Part shown: positions 46,343-57,377 of the stretch, one piece after another
Layout: every line of letters begins with the position of its first letter
Position numbering within the stretch: the stretch's first letter is position 1
Source: Deinococcus sp. Marseille-Q6407
GTDB lineage: Bacteria > Deinococcota > Deinococci > Deinococcales > Deinococcaceae
DNA length: 64,000 bases
Direction of reading: 5' to 3'
NCBI RefSeq assembly: GCF_946848805.1
Contig: NZ_CAMPFU010000001.1
Location: 274,001-338,000 of the forward strand
The notes under the pieces: model-generated
Told to the model about the DNA's origin: nothing
Seen by the model: the letters and a program-made list of their open reading frames with translations, nothing else
The model's database searches: none
Position numbers and translations under genes: made by a program

Positions 46343-48346
46343 TTAGGCCGGCGCCGGGGGCAGCGGCCGGCCCGCTGCTTCTGGCCCGGCGGCAGGTGCA
46401 TCTTCCAGCTGCCCGCCGGCCAGTAGGGTCGAGAATTCCTCACCGCTGAGGGTCTCGCGGCGCAGCAGCACATCCACGGTCCGGTGAACCTGCGGCAGAT
46501 ATTCGCGGACCAGGGCGACGGCCTGCGTATGTGCCTGGGTGACCAGGTCATGAACCTCGGCGTCAATGGTGCGCGCGGTGGCCTGACTCATCGGCAGCAA
46601 TGGGGAGCCTCCACCCAGGTAGCCGGGCGCCTCACCTGCCCAGGCCACCTTGCCGGTGCGCGGACCCATGCCCCACTCGGTCACCATCCGGCGGGCCAGC
46701 CCGGTCGCCTGCTGGAAATCGTTCTGGGCGCCGGCAGTGACCTCGTCGAACACCACTTCCTCGGCGGCGCGGCCGGCCAGGGCCACGGTCAGCATGTCCT
46801 GCAGAGCCGCCTCGGTCACATGCAGGGTGTCCTGGGCGTCCGGCATCATGTATCCGGCAGCGCGGCCACGCGGCACCACCGTCAGTTTGGCAACCCGGTT
46901 GGCATGCGGCAGCAGCTGAGCGGCTAAGGCGTGGCCCACCTCGTGGTAAGCGGTGATCCGGCGGTCGGCTTCCTGAATCACCAGGCTGCGCCGCTCGGGG
47001 CCCATCAAGACCCGGTCGCGCGCCTCGTCAATGTCCGACATCAGAATCCGGCCCCTTCCACTCCGGGCCGCCAGCAAGGCCGCTTCATTCAGGAGGTTTT
47101 CCAGGTCGGCACCTACCATGCCTGCCGTGCGCCGGGCGATCAGGGCCAGGTCCACGCCGGGGTCCAGCGGTTTGGTGCGGGAGTGAATCCGCAGGATTCG
47201 CTCCCTGCCCGCGGCGTCCGGTGCATCCACCACCACCTGCCGGTCAAAGCGTCCCGGACGCAGCAAGGCTGCGTCCAGCACATCGGGCCGGTTGGTGGCA
47301 GCCAGAATGATGATGTCCTGGCCTTCCTCGGCCACCTCGCCCCGGAAACCGTCCATCTCCACCAGCAACTGGTTGAGAGTCTGCTCGCGTTCGTCGTTGC
47401 CGCCCTGCATCCCTACACCTCGTTTGCGGCCGACCGCGTCGATTTCGTCCATAAAGATGATGCAGGGAGCGGCCTTGCGGGCCTGTTCGAAGAGGTCACG
47501 CACCCGGGCCGCCCCGACGCCCACGAACATCTCTACGAAGTCGGAGCCGGAGATGGCGAAGTAGGGGACGCCGGCTTCGCCGGCGACCGCTTTGGCCAGT
47601 AGGGTTTTGCCCGAGCCGGGCGGGCCGACCAGCAGCAGACCGTGGGGAATACGGGCGCCCAGTGAGCGGTATTTCTCAGGCTGGCGCAGGAAATCGACGA
47701 CTTCCTGCAGGTCCTGCTTGGCCTCGTCACAGCCGGCCACATCTGCAAAGGTCACGCCCACTTTCTCGGGGGCGATGGCCGTCACCTTGCTTTTGCCGAA
47801 GGCGTTGGCAGCGCCGCCGGCCTGCTGGTTGCGGATGGTCCGCCACATCACCAGCAAAATCAGCAGGGTGATGGCGACCGGCAGAATCTGGCCGATCCAG
47901 GCAAACGGCGAGCGCGAGGAACTGACCCTCACCGGGATATCCGCTTCCCGCAGCAGGGCCAGGGTATCGCCGTCCGGCGGCAGCGCCACGGCTTCGGGGC
48001 CGGGCCGGTTCTGCACAAACACGGTGGCATTGCCTGAACTGTTCAGCGCCACCGAGGTGACCCGCCCGGCCCGCAGGTCCTTCATGAATTGCTCGGAGGT
48101 ATAGGGCAGCAGGGCGCCCCGGCTCTGGGCGGCCGAAGCGGCAGCGGCAGTGCCGGTGGCCTGAGCGGCCTGCTCTGCAAAGGTCTGGGTGGTCGGTGTC
48201 TGCCTGGAGGCTGAGGCCGCAGTATCGCTCCCGGTCCGGGCGCAGCCGGTCAGGGCCGTGGCTGCCAGCAGGCCAGACAGGGCCAGCGCCGGCCAGGGCC
48301 GGGCCAGGCGCCGAGCAGAAACAGGCCGGACTGGACGCGGTTGCAT
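46343..48346 (-). CDS. ftsH: FtsH-type membrane metalloprotease with lipoprotein-like N-terminus
   Basis: 667 aa AAA+ zinc protease that degrades membrane and soluble proteins. Walker A is [20 protein letters not shown] near 248, Walker [16 protein letters not shown] near 300, the second region of homology [20 protein letters not shown] near 355, and the zinc motif [14 protein letters not shown] near 470. A membrane helix is at about 149-170. The N-terminus is not a plain transmembrane anchor: after a basic stretch it reads [16 protein letters not shown], a clean lipobox with Cys35. The extracytoplasmic part (about 36-148) is Ala/Thr-rich before the usual domain. Confidence 0.93.
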   Translation of the reverse strand: MQPRPVRPVSARRLARPWPALALSGLLAATALTGCARTGSDTAASASRQTPTTQTFAEQAAQATGTAAAASAAQSRGALLPYTSEQFMKDLRAGRVTSVALNSSGNATVFVQNRPGPEAVALPPDGDTLALLREADIPVRVSSSRSPFAWIGQILPVAITLLILLVMWRTIRNQQAGGAANAFGKSKVTAIAPEKVGVTFADVAGCDEAKQDLQEVVDFLRQPEKYRSLGARIPHGLLLVGPPGSGKTLLAKAVAGEAGVPYFAISGSDFVEMFVGVGAARVRDLFEQARKAAPCIIFMDEIDAVGRKRGVGMQGGNDEREQTLNQLLVEMDGFRGEVAEEGQDIIILAATNRPDVLDAALLRPGRFDRQVVVDAPDAAGRERILRIHSRTKPLDPGVDLALIARRTAGMVGADLENLLNEAALLAARSGRGRILMSDIDEARDRVLMGPERRSLVIQEADRRITAYHEVGHALAAQLLPHANRVAKLTVVPRGRAAGYMMPDAQDTLHVTEAALQDMLTVALAGRAAEEVVFDEVTAGAQNDFQQATGLARRMVTEWGMGPRTGKVAWAGEAPGYLGGGSPLLPMSQATARTIDAEVHDLVTQAHTQAVALVREYLPQVHRTVDVLLRRETLSGEEFSTLLAGGQLEDAPAAGPEAAGRPLPPAPA

Positions 48347-48358
48347 GGCGACATGCTA
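48347..48358 (-). promoter_or_regulatory. Leaderless-type promoter of ftsH
   Basis: TAGCAT (48353-48358, minus strand) is 6 nt before the ATG, with no SD. Confidence 0.55.
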
Positions 48359-48443
48359 GAGCATCGGCCGCGCGGGCAATGGGGCGCACCGTCCCGTTGC
48401 GAACCTGCAGAGTGGCAGCGCACCGCTGCTCCCTCCAGGCCGT

Positions 48444-48455
48444 TATGCTGAAGGC
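48444..48455 (+). promoter_or_regulatory. Leaderless-type promoter of the DUF4384 gene
   Basis: TATGCT (48444-48449) is 6 nt before ATG 48456. It is divergent from ftsH, whose -10 box lies about 85 bp away. Confidence 0.6.
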
Positions 48456-48962
48456 ATGTCCAAGCACATTCTTCTGGCGGTGGCGCTCGGTCTGGGTGCC
48501 GGACTCAGCGCCTGCACGGTGCAGACCGAGCGGCCCAATCTGGGCCTGAACGCTTCGCAGCGCAACCTGATCGTGGGGCTGGTCCCCGACCGCGGTGAGG
48601 GCGCCAGCTACCGGCAGGGCGACGAGGTGCGGCTGCGGGTCAGCGTGCGGGAGCCCGGCTACCTCACCCTGATTGCCCGGCAGCCGGACGGCAGCGCCCA
48701 GGTGCTGGTGCGCGGCGCCTACGTCGAGCGCGGCACCACCATTTTCCCGCGTGCCGGCGACCGGGTCACCTATAACGTGCACGCCCCGAACGGTCTGCAA
48801 CAGGTGCGGGCTATTTTCACGCGGGTGCAGCCTTCCGGTCAGCCGGCGGTGTCCGGCAACTACGATCAGGCCCGCTGGAACGGTGTGGGTTATCAGGACC
48901 TGCCTCCCTTGCAGGCGGCCGACCGCGACGTGCAGGAAACCTACTTCTATATCGTTCGCTAA
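48456..48962 (+). CDS. DUF4384-type lipoprotein
   Basis: 168 aa. The signal peptide MSKHILLAVALGLGAGLSAC ends in a lipobox (LSAC, Cys20). The body reads GEGASYRQGDEVRLRVSVRE, then PGYLTLIARQPDGSAQVL and VERGTTIFPRAGDRVTYNVH, the beta-rich pattern I associate with DUF4384, found in many secreted Deinococcus proteins. Function unknown, probably envelope or S-layer associated. Confidence 0.8.
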   Translation: MSKHILLAVALGLGAGLSACTVQTERPNLGLNASQRNLIVGLVPDRGEGASYRQGDEVRLRVSVREPGYLTLIARQPDGSAQVLVRGAYVERGTTIFPRAGDRVTYNVHAPNGLQQVRAIFTRVQPSGQPAVSGNYDQARWNGVGYQDLPPLQAADRDVQETYFYIVR

Positions 48963-48997
48963 AGCTGGGTGCCGGCGGCGCCCGGCCCCGGCTGGGC

Positions 48998-49009
48998 TAC
49001 CCTGAACAG
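48998..49009 (+). promoter_or_regulatory. Leaderless-type promoter of the MazG-like gene
   Basis: TACCCT (48998-49003) is 6 nt before ATG 49010, with no SD. Confidence 0.5.
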
Positions 49010-49375
49010 ATGACAGAACTTCAGACCGGCTCCGCCGCCTCACTCACCTTCGAGGCTGCCCGTCAGCGGGTGGACACTTTTATCTCGCAGTTTGAAGAAG
49101 GGTATTTTCCGCCGCTGTTGATGCAGGCCCGCCTGAGCGAGGAAGTCGGCGAGATTGCGCGGGTGATTGCCCATCAGAACGGCAAGACCCCCAAACCCGG
49201 CGAGGAAGAGGGCGACCTGGAAATGGAGCTGGCCGACCTGCTGTTCGTGATGATTTGTCTGGCGAACGAGCGGGGCCTCAGCCTGGAACGTGGCTTTGAG
49301 CGGATGATGAGCAAGGTGGAGCGCCGCGACGCCGGCCGCTGGACCCGCAAGGCGTCAACCGAAGCGGAAAGCTGA
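49010..49375 (+). CDS. MazG-like nucleotide pyrophosphohydrolase
   Basis: 121 aa. Two acidic helices carry the metal ligands: LMQARLSEEVGEIARVIAHQ near residue 42 and LEMELADLLFVMICLANERG near 68 (the EExxE...ExxD pattern). Members hydrolyse (d)NTPs to monophosphates and some clear damaged nucleotides; the substrate here is unknown. The linker HQNGKTPKPGEEEGD between the helices is as in the YpjD-like group. Confidence 0.88.
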   Translation: MTELQTGSAASLTFEAARQRVDTFISQFEEGYFPPLLMQARLSEEVGEIARVIAHQNGKTPKPGEEEGDLEMELADLLFVMICLANERGLSLERGFERMMSKVERRDAGRWTRKASTEAES

Positions 49376-49401
49376 GGGCCGAGGCCACCAAAAGGAGCGC
49401 T

Positions 49402-49550
49402 TAGAGCAGTTCTCCGCATGACGCGTACGTCGGAACATCACCGCCACCCGCTCCATTCTCTGCTCCGCAGCTTTGCAAGTCCGTCCTGCTCTTTATTTGC
49501 TCTCGCTTCGCTCGCCAAAAAGCGGCGCCATCTTTTCGTCAAATGCTCTA
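49402..49550. repeat. Candidate small noncoding repeat (149 bp)
   Basis: The interval starts TAGAGCA (49402-49408) and ends with its complement TGCTCTA (49544-49550). It contains no ORF, is less GC-rich than the flanks, and its right end supplies the stop codon of tsaB (TAG at 49548-49550, minus). Small noncoding repeats of 60-215 bp are known in Deinococcus. A single copy in the window cannot prove it. Confidence 0.4.
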
Positions 49551-50099
49551 GAGATAGCTGAGGTGAAGCTGCGGCTCCGGCTGGCCCAGGCTCTCGGCGG
49601 CCCGCAGCAGGCTCAGACCGCTGGGCGGCACGTCCAGGCGCAGCTCGGCGCCCTGTGCCTCTGCCAAGGCGGCAAAGTCAGCCTGGGTCGCCTTGGCAGG
49701 GGCTTGCACCTCGCTCACCCTGCCGGCCGTGACCTGATAGAGCGCGCCATACACGTTGTCCTTTCGGGCATCCAGCGCGGGAGCCTGCAGTCCGCTCTGC
49801 TCGCTCAGCAGGGCTGTCAGGGTGGGCACGCCCAGCAGCTCCGCCTGCCAGACCCGTGCCAGTGCCAGCGCATAACTGGCCCCAATACGCACGCCGGTGT
49901 AGGAGCCGGGCCCGGTGCCAATCACCAGACGGTCGGCGTGAAAATCCAGCCCCGCTTCCCTGAACAGCGTGCGCACCCCGTCCGGCAGGCGCTCGGCGTG
50001 GGCGCGTTCAATGCGCTCGGCTTGCTCCAGGGCGCCGCCCGGCCACTGCAGGGCCAGGGTGAGGTAAGGGGTCGACGTGTCCAGCGCCAGAGTGATCAC
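49548..50099 (-). CDS. tsaB: tRNA threonylcarbamoyladenosine biosynthesis protein TsaB
   Basis: 183 aa ASKHA-fold protein that partners TsaD in t6A37 modification of tRNA. It begins ITLALDTSTPYLTLALQWPG; the GTGPGSYTGVRIGASYALAL motif near 62 is diagnostic. It is shorter than E. coli TsaB (231 aa) at the C-terminus; the end (PQLHLSYL) coincides with the repeat at 49402-49550, so the tail may have been altered by it. TsaD and TsaE are not nearby. Confidence 0.9.
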   Translation of the reverse strand: MITLALDTSTPYLTLALQWPGGALEQAERIERAHAERLPDGVRTLFREAGLDFHADRLVIGTGPGSYTGVRIGASYALALARVWQAELLGVPTLTALLSEQSGLQAPALDARKDNVYGALYQVTAGRVSEVQAPAKATQADFAALAEAQGAELRLDVPPSGLSLLRAAESLGQPEPQLHLSYL

Positions 50100-50250
50100 A
50101 TGGCTGAGTCTACGGCAGACTGCCGCATCCTCTATCTACCGGGGCTTTTGTCACTGGCCGGGGAACCTGGGCGCAGTCAGCCGATTTTGCCGGATTTCTG
50201 TGGTCCAGGGCGTGGGAACAAAAGGGCAAAAGTGCTATGGTAACCACACT

Positions 50251-51393
50251 ATGACCCAAAATCAAGAGATTGCCAAAGGGCTCGAAGGAGTCAAGTTCAC
50301 TGAGAGTAAGCTGACCTTCATCAACGGTCAGGAAGGCATTCTGACCCACCTGGGTATTCCGATTCAGGAATGGGCCGAGAAGAGCACCTTCGAGGAACTG
50401 AGCCTGGCGCTGCTGCTGGGCCGCCTGCCGGGCGCGCAGGAACTGGCCGAGTTCGACGCCGAACTGAAGGCCAACCGTGAAATTCCCCAGCAGCTGCGGG
50501 ACGTGATCCGCGGCCTGCCACAGGGTTCGGTGCCCATGCAGGCGCTGCGCACCGCCGTGTCCTACCTGGGCCTGCTGGACGACCAGTCCGAGGACATCAC
50601 CCCCGAAGGCCGCCGCGCCATCTCGGTGCGCCTGATTGCCCAGATGTCCACCATCATCGCCGCGATTCAGCGCACCCAGAGCGGCAAGGACATCGTGGCT
50701 CCCCGCGCTGACCTGACACACGCCGGCAACTTCCTGTACATGCTGAACGGCACCGAACCCACCACCGAGCAGGCCCGTCTGTTCGATATTGCCCTGATTC
50801 TGCACGCCGACCACGGCATGAACGCCAGCACCTTTACCGCTATTGCCACCTCCAGCACCCTGAGCGACATGTACTCGGCCATCACCAGCGCCATCGGCGC
50901 CCTGAAGGGCCCGCTGCATGGCGGCGCCAACGAGCAGGTCATGGTAATGCTGGACGAAGTGGGCAGCCCCGAAAAGGCCGCCGACTACATCAACAAGAAG
51001 CTGGACAACAAGGAAAAGATCATGGGCGTGGGTCACCGCGTGTACCGCAACTTCGACCCCCGTTCCCGCGTGCTGCGTGATTACGCCGCACTGGTGGCCG
51101 ACAAGGAAGGTAAGAGCAACTACTACCAGATTCTCGAGGAAATCGAGAAGACCGTGGTGGACCGCCTGGGCGACCGCGGCATTTACCCCAACGTGGACTT
51201 CTACTCCGGCACCGTCTATACCGACCTGGGTATCGAGAAGAAGTACTTCACCCCGATCTTTGCGCTGGCCCGCATCAGCGGCTGGTGCGCCTCGGTGATT
51301 GAGTACGCTGCCGACAACCGTCTGCTGCGCCCCAGCTCGGTCTACACCGGTGCGTCCAACGAACACTACGTGGCCCTGCAGGACCGCCAGTAA
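50251..51393 (+). CDS. gltA: Citrate synthase
   Basis: 380 aa, the short Gram-positive/archaeal-type form. The active-site His are in ALILHADHGMNASTFTAIAT near residue 185 and GPLHGGANEQVMVMLDEVGS near 223; MGVGHRVYRNFDPRSRVLRD and NVDFYSGTVYTDLGIEKKYF carry further catalytic residues. It condenses acetyl-CoA and oxaloacetate. TATGGT (50236-50241) lies 9 nt before ATG 50251, so the mRNA has no or a 1-3 nt leader. The strong terminator follows. Confidence 0.96.
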   Translation: MTQNQEIAKGLEGVKFTESKLTFINGQEGILTHLGIPIQEWAEKSTFEELSLALLLGRLPGAQELAEFDAELKANREIPQQLRDVIRGLPQGSVPMQALRTAVSYLGLLDDQSEDITPEGRRAISVRLIAQMSTIIAAIQRTQSGKDIVAPRADLTHAGNFLYMLNGTEPTTEQARLFDIALILHADHGMNASTFTAIATSSTLSDMYSAITSAIGALKGPLHGGANEQVMVMLDEVGSPEKAADYINKKLDNKEKIMGVGHRVYRNFDPRSRVLRDYAALVADKEGKSNYYQILEEIEKTVVDRLGDRGIYPNVDFYSGTVYTDLGIEKKYFTPIFALARISGWCASVIEYAADNRLLRPSSVYTGASNEHYVALQDRQ

Positions 51394-51447
51394 GAGACCT
51401 TGCCTGACCCTAGTGCGCGCCTGAGTTACGCGCCGGGGCCAGGCGCC

Positions 51448-51494
51448 AGAGAAGCAAAAGCCGGAGCAATTTCAGCTCCGGCTTTTGCTTCTCT
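51448..51494. terminator. Strong bidirectional terminator between gltA and 51524 gene
   Basis: A perfect 20-bp stem (AGAGAAGCAAAAGCCGGAGC at 51448-51467 with its complement at 51475-51494) with a 7-nt loop. The GCTTTTGCTT segment gives T-rich exits on both strands. Confidence 0.9.
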
Positions 51495-51523
51495 GCTTGA
51501 TGCTTGATGTTGAGGGGTCTGCT

Positions 51524-51997
51524 TCAGGCGGTCATCGCGCCGGCGCTGTTGACGGCACTTTCCAGGCTGTCGAACACCTCGGCTTCAAAGCGGTGCAGGT
51601 GGGTGGACAGCCGCTGTACCTCGGCCGGGCCGGTGCTGCCCAGCCAGACCACCGTGCGCCCCACAATGGCAAACGCGCCGGGCATTTCCTCGGCGGCTTC
51701 GTCCTCAACCGGATTCAGCAGCAGCATGCCGAAATCCAGCGTCTGGTTCATCAAGTTGAGGCCCATCAGCGAATCGGACAGCGAATCTTCTTCCACGAAG
51801 ATGTCCAGCGGCATATTGGCGCGGACCAGCACCTCGCCCTCGCCGCTGCGGTCCACTTCCAGCAAGATGCGGTGATCACCCACCTCGACCAGGGCGCCCT
51901 CATCTAGCCACTCGGTTTGCAGACCCAGCTCGCGCAGAGCCATAACCAGGTCCTCGGTGAGCGGGCTGGAAGCATGGGCAGCAGGATGCAGCGTCAT
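51524..51997 (-). CDS. Acidic hypothetical protein
   Basis: 157 aa, strongly acidic, no Cys, no signal peptide. It reads LVMALRELGLQTEWLDEGAL, then VEVGDHRILLEVDRSGEGEV and LNLMNQTLDFGMLLLNPVED. The alternation of helix and strands resembles small alpha/beta proteins of the YbjN or DUF2170 kind, but I do not assign it. It is preceded by a textbook leaderless promoter and followed by the shared terminator with gltA. Confidence 0.65.
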   Translation of the reverse strand: MTLHPAAHASSPLTEDLVMALRELGLQTEWLDEGALVEVGDHRILLEVDRSGEGEVLVRANMPLDIFVEEDSLSDSLMGLNLMNQTLDFGMLLLNPVEDEAAEEMPGAFAIVGRTVVWLGSTGPAEVQRLSTHLHRFEAEVFDSLESAVNSAGAMTA

Positions 51998-52010
51998 GAC
52001 AGCAAGTATA
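51998..52010 (-). promoter_or_regulatory. Leaderless-type promoter of the 51524 gene
   Basis: TATACT (52005-52010, minus strand) is 7 nt before the ATG, with no SD. Confidence 0.65.
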
Positions 52011-52049
52011 TTGCCTGCCCGCAGGCCGGACCGTGATCCTCAGCCCGGC

Positions 52050-52505
52050 TCAGCCCAGCCGGACCGGCTCCACGCCGAGGTCACTCAGGTCCAGCCAGGC
52101 GCAGGCCACCGGCAGGCTGAACCGCCGTGGCCCGACCGAGCCGGGGTTCAGGTACAGCACGCCGTCCTCGCGGCGCTGCTCGAGGCGGTGCGAGTGCCCG
52201 AAGATGACCGCATCTATGCCGGCCGCCCGGGGAGCCAGGTCCAGGTCGTCCAGGTTGTGCAGCAGGTAGAGTGACCGCCCACCGGCCTCCAGCAACTCGG
52301 TGGCCGGCAGGTCGCTGAGGGGCGGCTGCCGGTCCACATTGCCGCGTACCACGTGCAGCGGCCCGCCGGCTGCCGCCTGAAGAGCAGCAAGTACGTCGGG
52401 GCTGCCCACATCGCCGGCATGAATAATCAGCTCTGCCTGGGGCAGCAGCGTCAGCACTTCAGGGCGCAGCAGACCGTGGGTATCGGAAAGAATCAGGGCA
52501 CGCAT
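52050..52505 (-). CDS. YfcE/MJ0936-type metallophosphoesterase
   Basis: 151 aa. Metal-binding motifs of the calcineurin-like fold are all present: ILSDTHG near residue 5, IIHAGDVGS near 27, VVRGNVDR near 53 (GNxD), LLHNLDD near 80, and IFGHSHR near 100 (GHTH-like). Members hydrolyse phosphodiesters; the substrate is unknown. Leaderless-type promoter. Confidence 0.9.
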   Translation of the reverse strand: MRALILSDTHGLLRPEVLTLLPQAELIIHAGDVGSPDVLAALQAAAGGPLHVVRGNVDRQPPLSDLPATELLEAGGRSLYLLHNLDDLDLAPRAAGIDAVIFGHSHRLEQRREDGVLYLNPGSVGPRRFSLPVACAWLDLSDLGVEPVRLG

Positions 52506-52518
52506 AATTCCAAGTCTA
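52506..52518 (-). promoter_or_regulatory. Leaderless-type promoter of the phosphoesterase gene
   Basis: TAGACT (52513-52518, minus strand) is 7 nt before the ATG, with no SD. Confidence 0.6.
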
Positions 52519-52552
52519 GAAGCTGACGGCCGGGTACTTCACCAGTGGGCAA

Positions 52553-52580
52553 CAAAAAAAGGCCCCCGGATGTGGGGGCC
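52553..52580 (-). terminator. Terminator after the small secreted protein
   Basis: On the minus strand GGCCCCC/GGGGGCC pairs around ACATCC, followed by TTTTTTTG (complement of 52553-52560). Confidence 0.85.
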
Positions 52581-52605
52581 CCGACTTGACGTGGAGTCGG
52601 TGAAC

Positions 52606-53088
<483 letters not shown>

Positions 53089-53196
53089 AACTGCCCTCAT
53101 CTTAGGTGGCTAGGCTGTGAAGCGTCCACCTTTCGCCCTACCGTTTCAGCACTCGGCTCAGACCAGCTGAAGGCTCTCTTAAGGAAAAACTACACT

Positions 53197-54906
53197 ATGA
53201 GAAATCTACGAGAAAAAGTAACCAGTGTGACATTAACTCTATTGGTGAGTTTGGCCCCGGTCGCCCAGGCGCAGCAGGTACCCCGCTGGACCGCCAGCAT
53301 TGAAGCCCTCTCAGCGGCAGCCAGCGCTGGGCAGGACGCCGTGGTGCTGAGTAACCAGCGGCAACTCTACCGCCTGAATGCGGCCGGACAGGTGCAGTGG
53401 AAAGCCGCGTTGGGCGACATCGGCCGGGCTTTCCCGGTGGTGCGTCCGGACGGGTCGCTGCTGGCCGCAGCTTATGACGACCGACTGTATGCCTTCAGTG
53501 CAGCCGGTCAGCCGCTGTGGAATGTTCGGCTGGACGGCGACATTTTTGCCAGCCCGGCGCTGCTGCCCGATGGCTCGGCGGTGGTGGCGACGGCCGGCGG
53601 CAGCCTGTACCGCATCGGCGCTGACGGCGCGGTACTGTGGCGCCAGTCGCTGGGGGCACCCAGCTTTTCCAGCCCAGCGGTGTCGGCAGATGGCCGGATC
53701 TATCTGGGGTCGCAGTCCGGCAGTGTCTTCGCTTTCGACCTGTCGGGCCAGCGCCTCTGGACTTTTCAGGCGGGGCGCTCGGTCTTCAGTTCGCCGGCGC
53801 TGGATGCCCAGGGCAACCTCTACTTCGGGTCGGCAGACCGCTTTCTCTACTCGCTGACGCTTAGGGGAGAACTGCGCTGGAAGCAGCCGCTGAGCGGGTT
53901 CGTGAATGCCAGCCCCACTGTCACGGCCGGCGGGCAGGTGGTGGTGGGCAGTTTCGGGGGAGAGCTGAACGCCTACGCCCTGGACGGCACTCTGGCCTGG
54001 TCGTATCCGGCCGGCGCACCCATCACCGCCTCGGCCACCGAGCTGTGGAACGGTGACCTGCTGGTGGGCGACTTGAGCGGCGTGCTACACCGGGTGTCGG
54101 CCGGCGGCCGCGAGGTCAGCCGGGAGGACCTGGGCGAGCGGATTGACACCCCGGTGACGGTGACCGACGGTGGCACCTGGCTGGTGGTCGTGGACGGGCA
54201 ACTGCGGGCTTACGCAGGCGGCTGGCCGCAGGCAGCGGGCCCCTGGTCTTCTTTCCGCGCCACCCCACAGGGCTGGGGCCGGGCGCTGAATGGAGAAGAG
54301 CAGAGCGCCGTGCTGGCCCAGCGCCGGGCGAATGCTGCTCCCCTGGAAGCAGTTGCTCAGGCTCAGGCTCCGGCTGCCTCGGTGACGACGACTCCAGTGA
54401 CGGCCACCCGGCCGCCGGCTGAGCCGCAGCCGTCTGTACCTTCTTCGCCTGCGCCGGCCCCCGCGCAGCCATCTGCACAGCCGTCTGAAGTGGCGACTGC
54501 CCCGGCTGCTGGAGCGCCTGCAGCCACCATCCCCGCAGCCACGGCAGCTCACCCGTTGGTTACGGACGGCCAGCCACGCCTGATCGGCGGCCGGGTGCAT
54601 TTGCCGCTGCCGGCGCTGGCTGCAGCCTACGGTCTGGAGTTGCTGCCTCCTGCCGCTGCCCAGCCGGGGCAATCCGGCGCAGCAGTTACCGCAGAGTTGC
54701 GCCAGGGTCAGGGCGAAGGGCGCTGGACCGTACCTGCCGTGCTGGTGGATGGGGTGCCATATGCCAGCATCGGGAACCTGGACCGGCAGCCCGGCGCCCG
54801 GGTAGGCACCTCGGCGCAGGGACTGCAGGTGCAGTGGGCCGGCCAGACCCGCGAGTGGCCGCTGAACTGGGTGGGGCTGTATGCCAACCCGCTGCCCCGG
54901 CCCTGA
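53197..54906 (+). CDS. Secreted PQQ-like beta-propeller protein with C-terminal stalk domain
   Basis: 569 aa. The signal peptide ends near residue 25 (PVAQAQ). From about 40 to 340 there are repeated propeller blades with the pattern ASPAL.PDGS...G.LYRIGADGAVLW (for example SFSSPAVSADGRIYLGSQSG). A Pro/Ala/Ser-rich linker at about 375-450 follows. The C-terminal 115 residues (RLIGGRVHLPLPALAAAYGL) resemble copper-amine-oxidase N-terminal-like stalk domains found in cell-wall proteins. Probably an envelope scaffold or sensor; no enzyme residues for PQQ are claimed. Codon and start: ATG 53197 with AAGGA upstream. Confidence 0.82.
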   Translation: MRNLREKVTSVTLTLLVSLAPVAQAQQVPRWTASIEALSAAASAGQDAVVLSNQRQLYRLNAAGQVQWKAALGDIGRAFPVVRPDGSLLAAAYDDRLYAFSAAGQPLWNVRLDGDIFASPALLPDGSAVVATAGGSLYRIGADGAVLWRQSLGAPSFSSPAVSADGRIYLGSQSGSVFAFDLSGQRLWTFQAGRSVFSSPALDAQGNLYFGSADRFLYSLTLRGELRWKQPLSGFVNASPTVTAGGQVVVGSFGGELNAYALDGTLAWSYPAGAPITASATELWNGDLLVGDLSGVLHRVSAGGREVSREDLGERIDTPVTVTDGGTWLVVVDGQLRAYAGGWPQAAGPWSSFRATPQGWGRALNGEEQSAVLAQRRANAAPLEAVAQAQAPAASVTTTPVTATRPPAEPQPSVPSSPAPAPAQPSAQPSEVATAPAAGAPAATIPAATAAHPLVTDGQPRLIGGRVHLPLPALAAAYGLELLPPAAAQPGQSGAAVTAELRQGQGEGRWTVPAVLVDGVPYASIGNLDRQPGARVGTSAQGLQVQWAGQTREWPLNWVGLYANPLPRP

Positions 54907-54936
54907 AGCCTGAGCGAACATCTGAGCTGAACCGCC

Positions 54937-54971
54937 AGAAAAAACCGCCTTCCGAGCAGTGGAAGGCGGTG
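54937..54971. terminator. Terminator between the propeller gene and tRNA-Ala
   Basis: ACCGCCTTCC (54944-54953) pairs with GGAAGGCGGT (54961-54970). On the minus strand it runs into TTTTTT (54938-54943 complement), so it should terminate the tRNA transcript. Confidence 0.8.
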
Positions 54972-54974
54972 ATT

Positions 54975-55050
<76 letters not shown>

Positions 55051-55204
55051 GTTTCTGTTTCCTGGAGCAATGCAGACAGCTCAAGGCAAAAGGAAATCTA
55101 GCATCTTGGGCGCGGCGGGGCAAGTCCGCAGGACGCTGACGCCGCTGCGGCATCCGCGCAGCCCACACCGGGAAAAGCCCACCATGACCTGGCGCGGGGG
55201 AGAG

Positions 55205-55217
55205 TAAACTGGCTTGC
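55205..55217 (+). promoter_or_regulatory. Leaderless-type promoter of guaB
   Basis: TAAACT (55205-55210) is 7 nt before ATG 55218, with no SD. Confidence 0.6.
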
Positions 55218-56732
<1,515 letters not shown>

Positions 56733-56735
56733 GCG

Positions 56736-57371
56736 ATGCTGAACCTGCTGCGGACCGACCCGGTCGCCTTTGTCATCACGGCCCTGGCGCTGATGATGGC
56801 GCTGGCCTTTCATGAGTTCGCCCATGCCTGGACGGCAGACCGTTTCGGTGACCCCACGCCGCGTTCGCAGGGCCGGGTGACCCTCAATCCGCTGGCGCAC
56901 CTTGACCCTTTCGGCACCCTGCTGCTGATTGTGGCGGACTTCGGCTATGCCAAGCCGGTGATGGTGAATATGAACCGGCTGGGCCGCTGGCAGAACTTCT
57001 GGGTGGCGGCCGCCGGGCCCCTCAGCAACGTTTTGCTGGCGGTCATAGCCGGACTGGTAATGCGGTTTTTGCCGCATGAGCTGCTGTTTGGCGCCGGTTA
57101 TCAGAGCCTGACCACCCTCGGGCAGGTGCTGCTGACCTTTTTTATCCTGAACCTCAGCCTGGCCGTGTTTAACCTGCTGCCAATTCCGATGCTGGACGGC
57201 AGCCGGATTCTGTCGGGACTGGTGCCGCCGCTGGGCCGCGCCCTGCAGGAATTCGAGCGCAGCCCCTACAGCTTTTTTGCGGTGATGGCTTTTATCCTGC
57301 TGTTCCGGGGACCGCTGGGCCAGTTTCTGGGCCTGGTGCGGCAGTGGGCGCTGGGTCTGGTCTTTGCCTAG
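56736..57371 (+). CDS. Site-2-protease (M50) family membrane protease
   Basis: 211 aa with several membrane segments. The zinc motif [20 protein letters not shown] (HEFAH) is near residue 28 and the third ligand motif [17 protein letters not shown] near 150. These are the short, PDZ-less form found in many bacteria. Substrate unknown. It follows guaB by 3 nt and is probably co-transcribed. Confidence 0.92.
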   Translation: MLNLLRTDPVAFVITALALMMALAFHEFAHAWTADRFGDPTPRSQGRVTLNPLAHLDPFGTLLLIVADFGYAKPVMVNMNRLGRWQNFWVAAAGPLSNVLLAVIAGLVMRFLPHELLFGAGYQSLTTLGQVLLTFFILNLSLAVFNLLPIPMLDGSRILSGLVPPLGRALQEFERSPYSFFAVMAFILLFRGPLGQFLGLVRQWALGLVFA

Positions 57372-57377
57372 CCGGGT

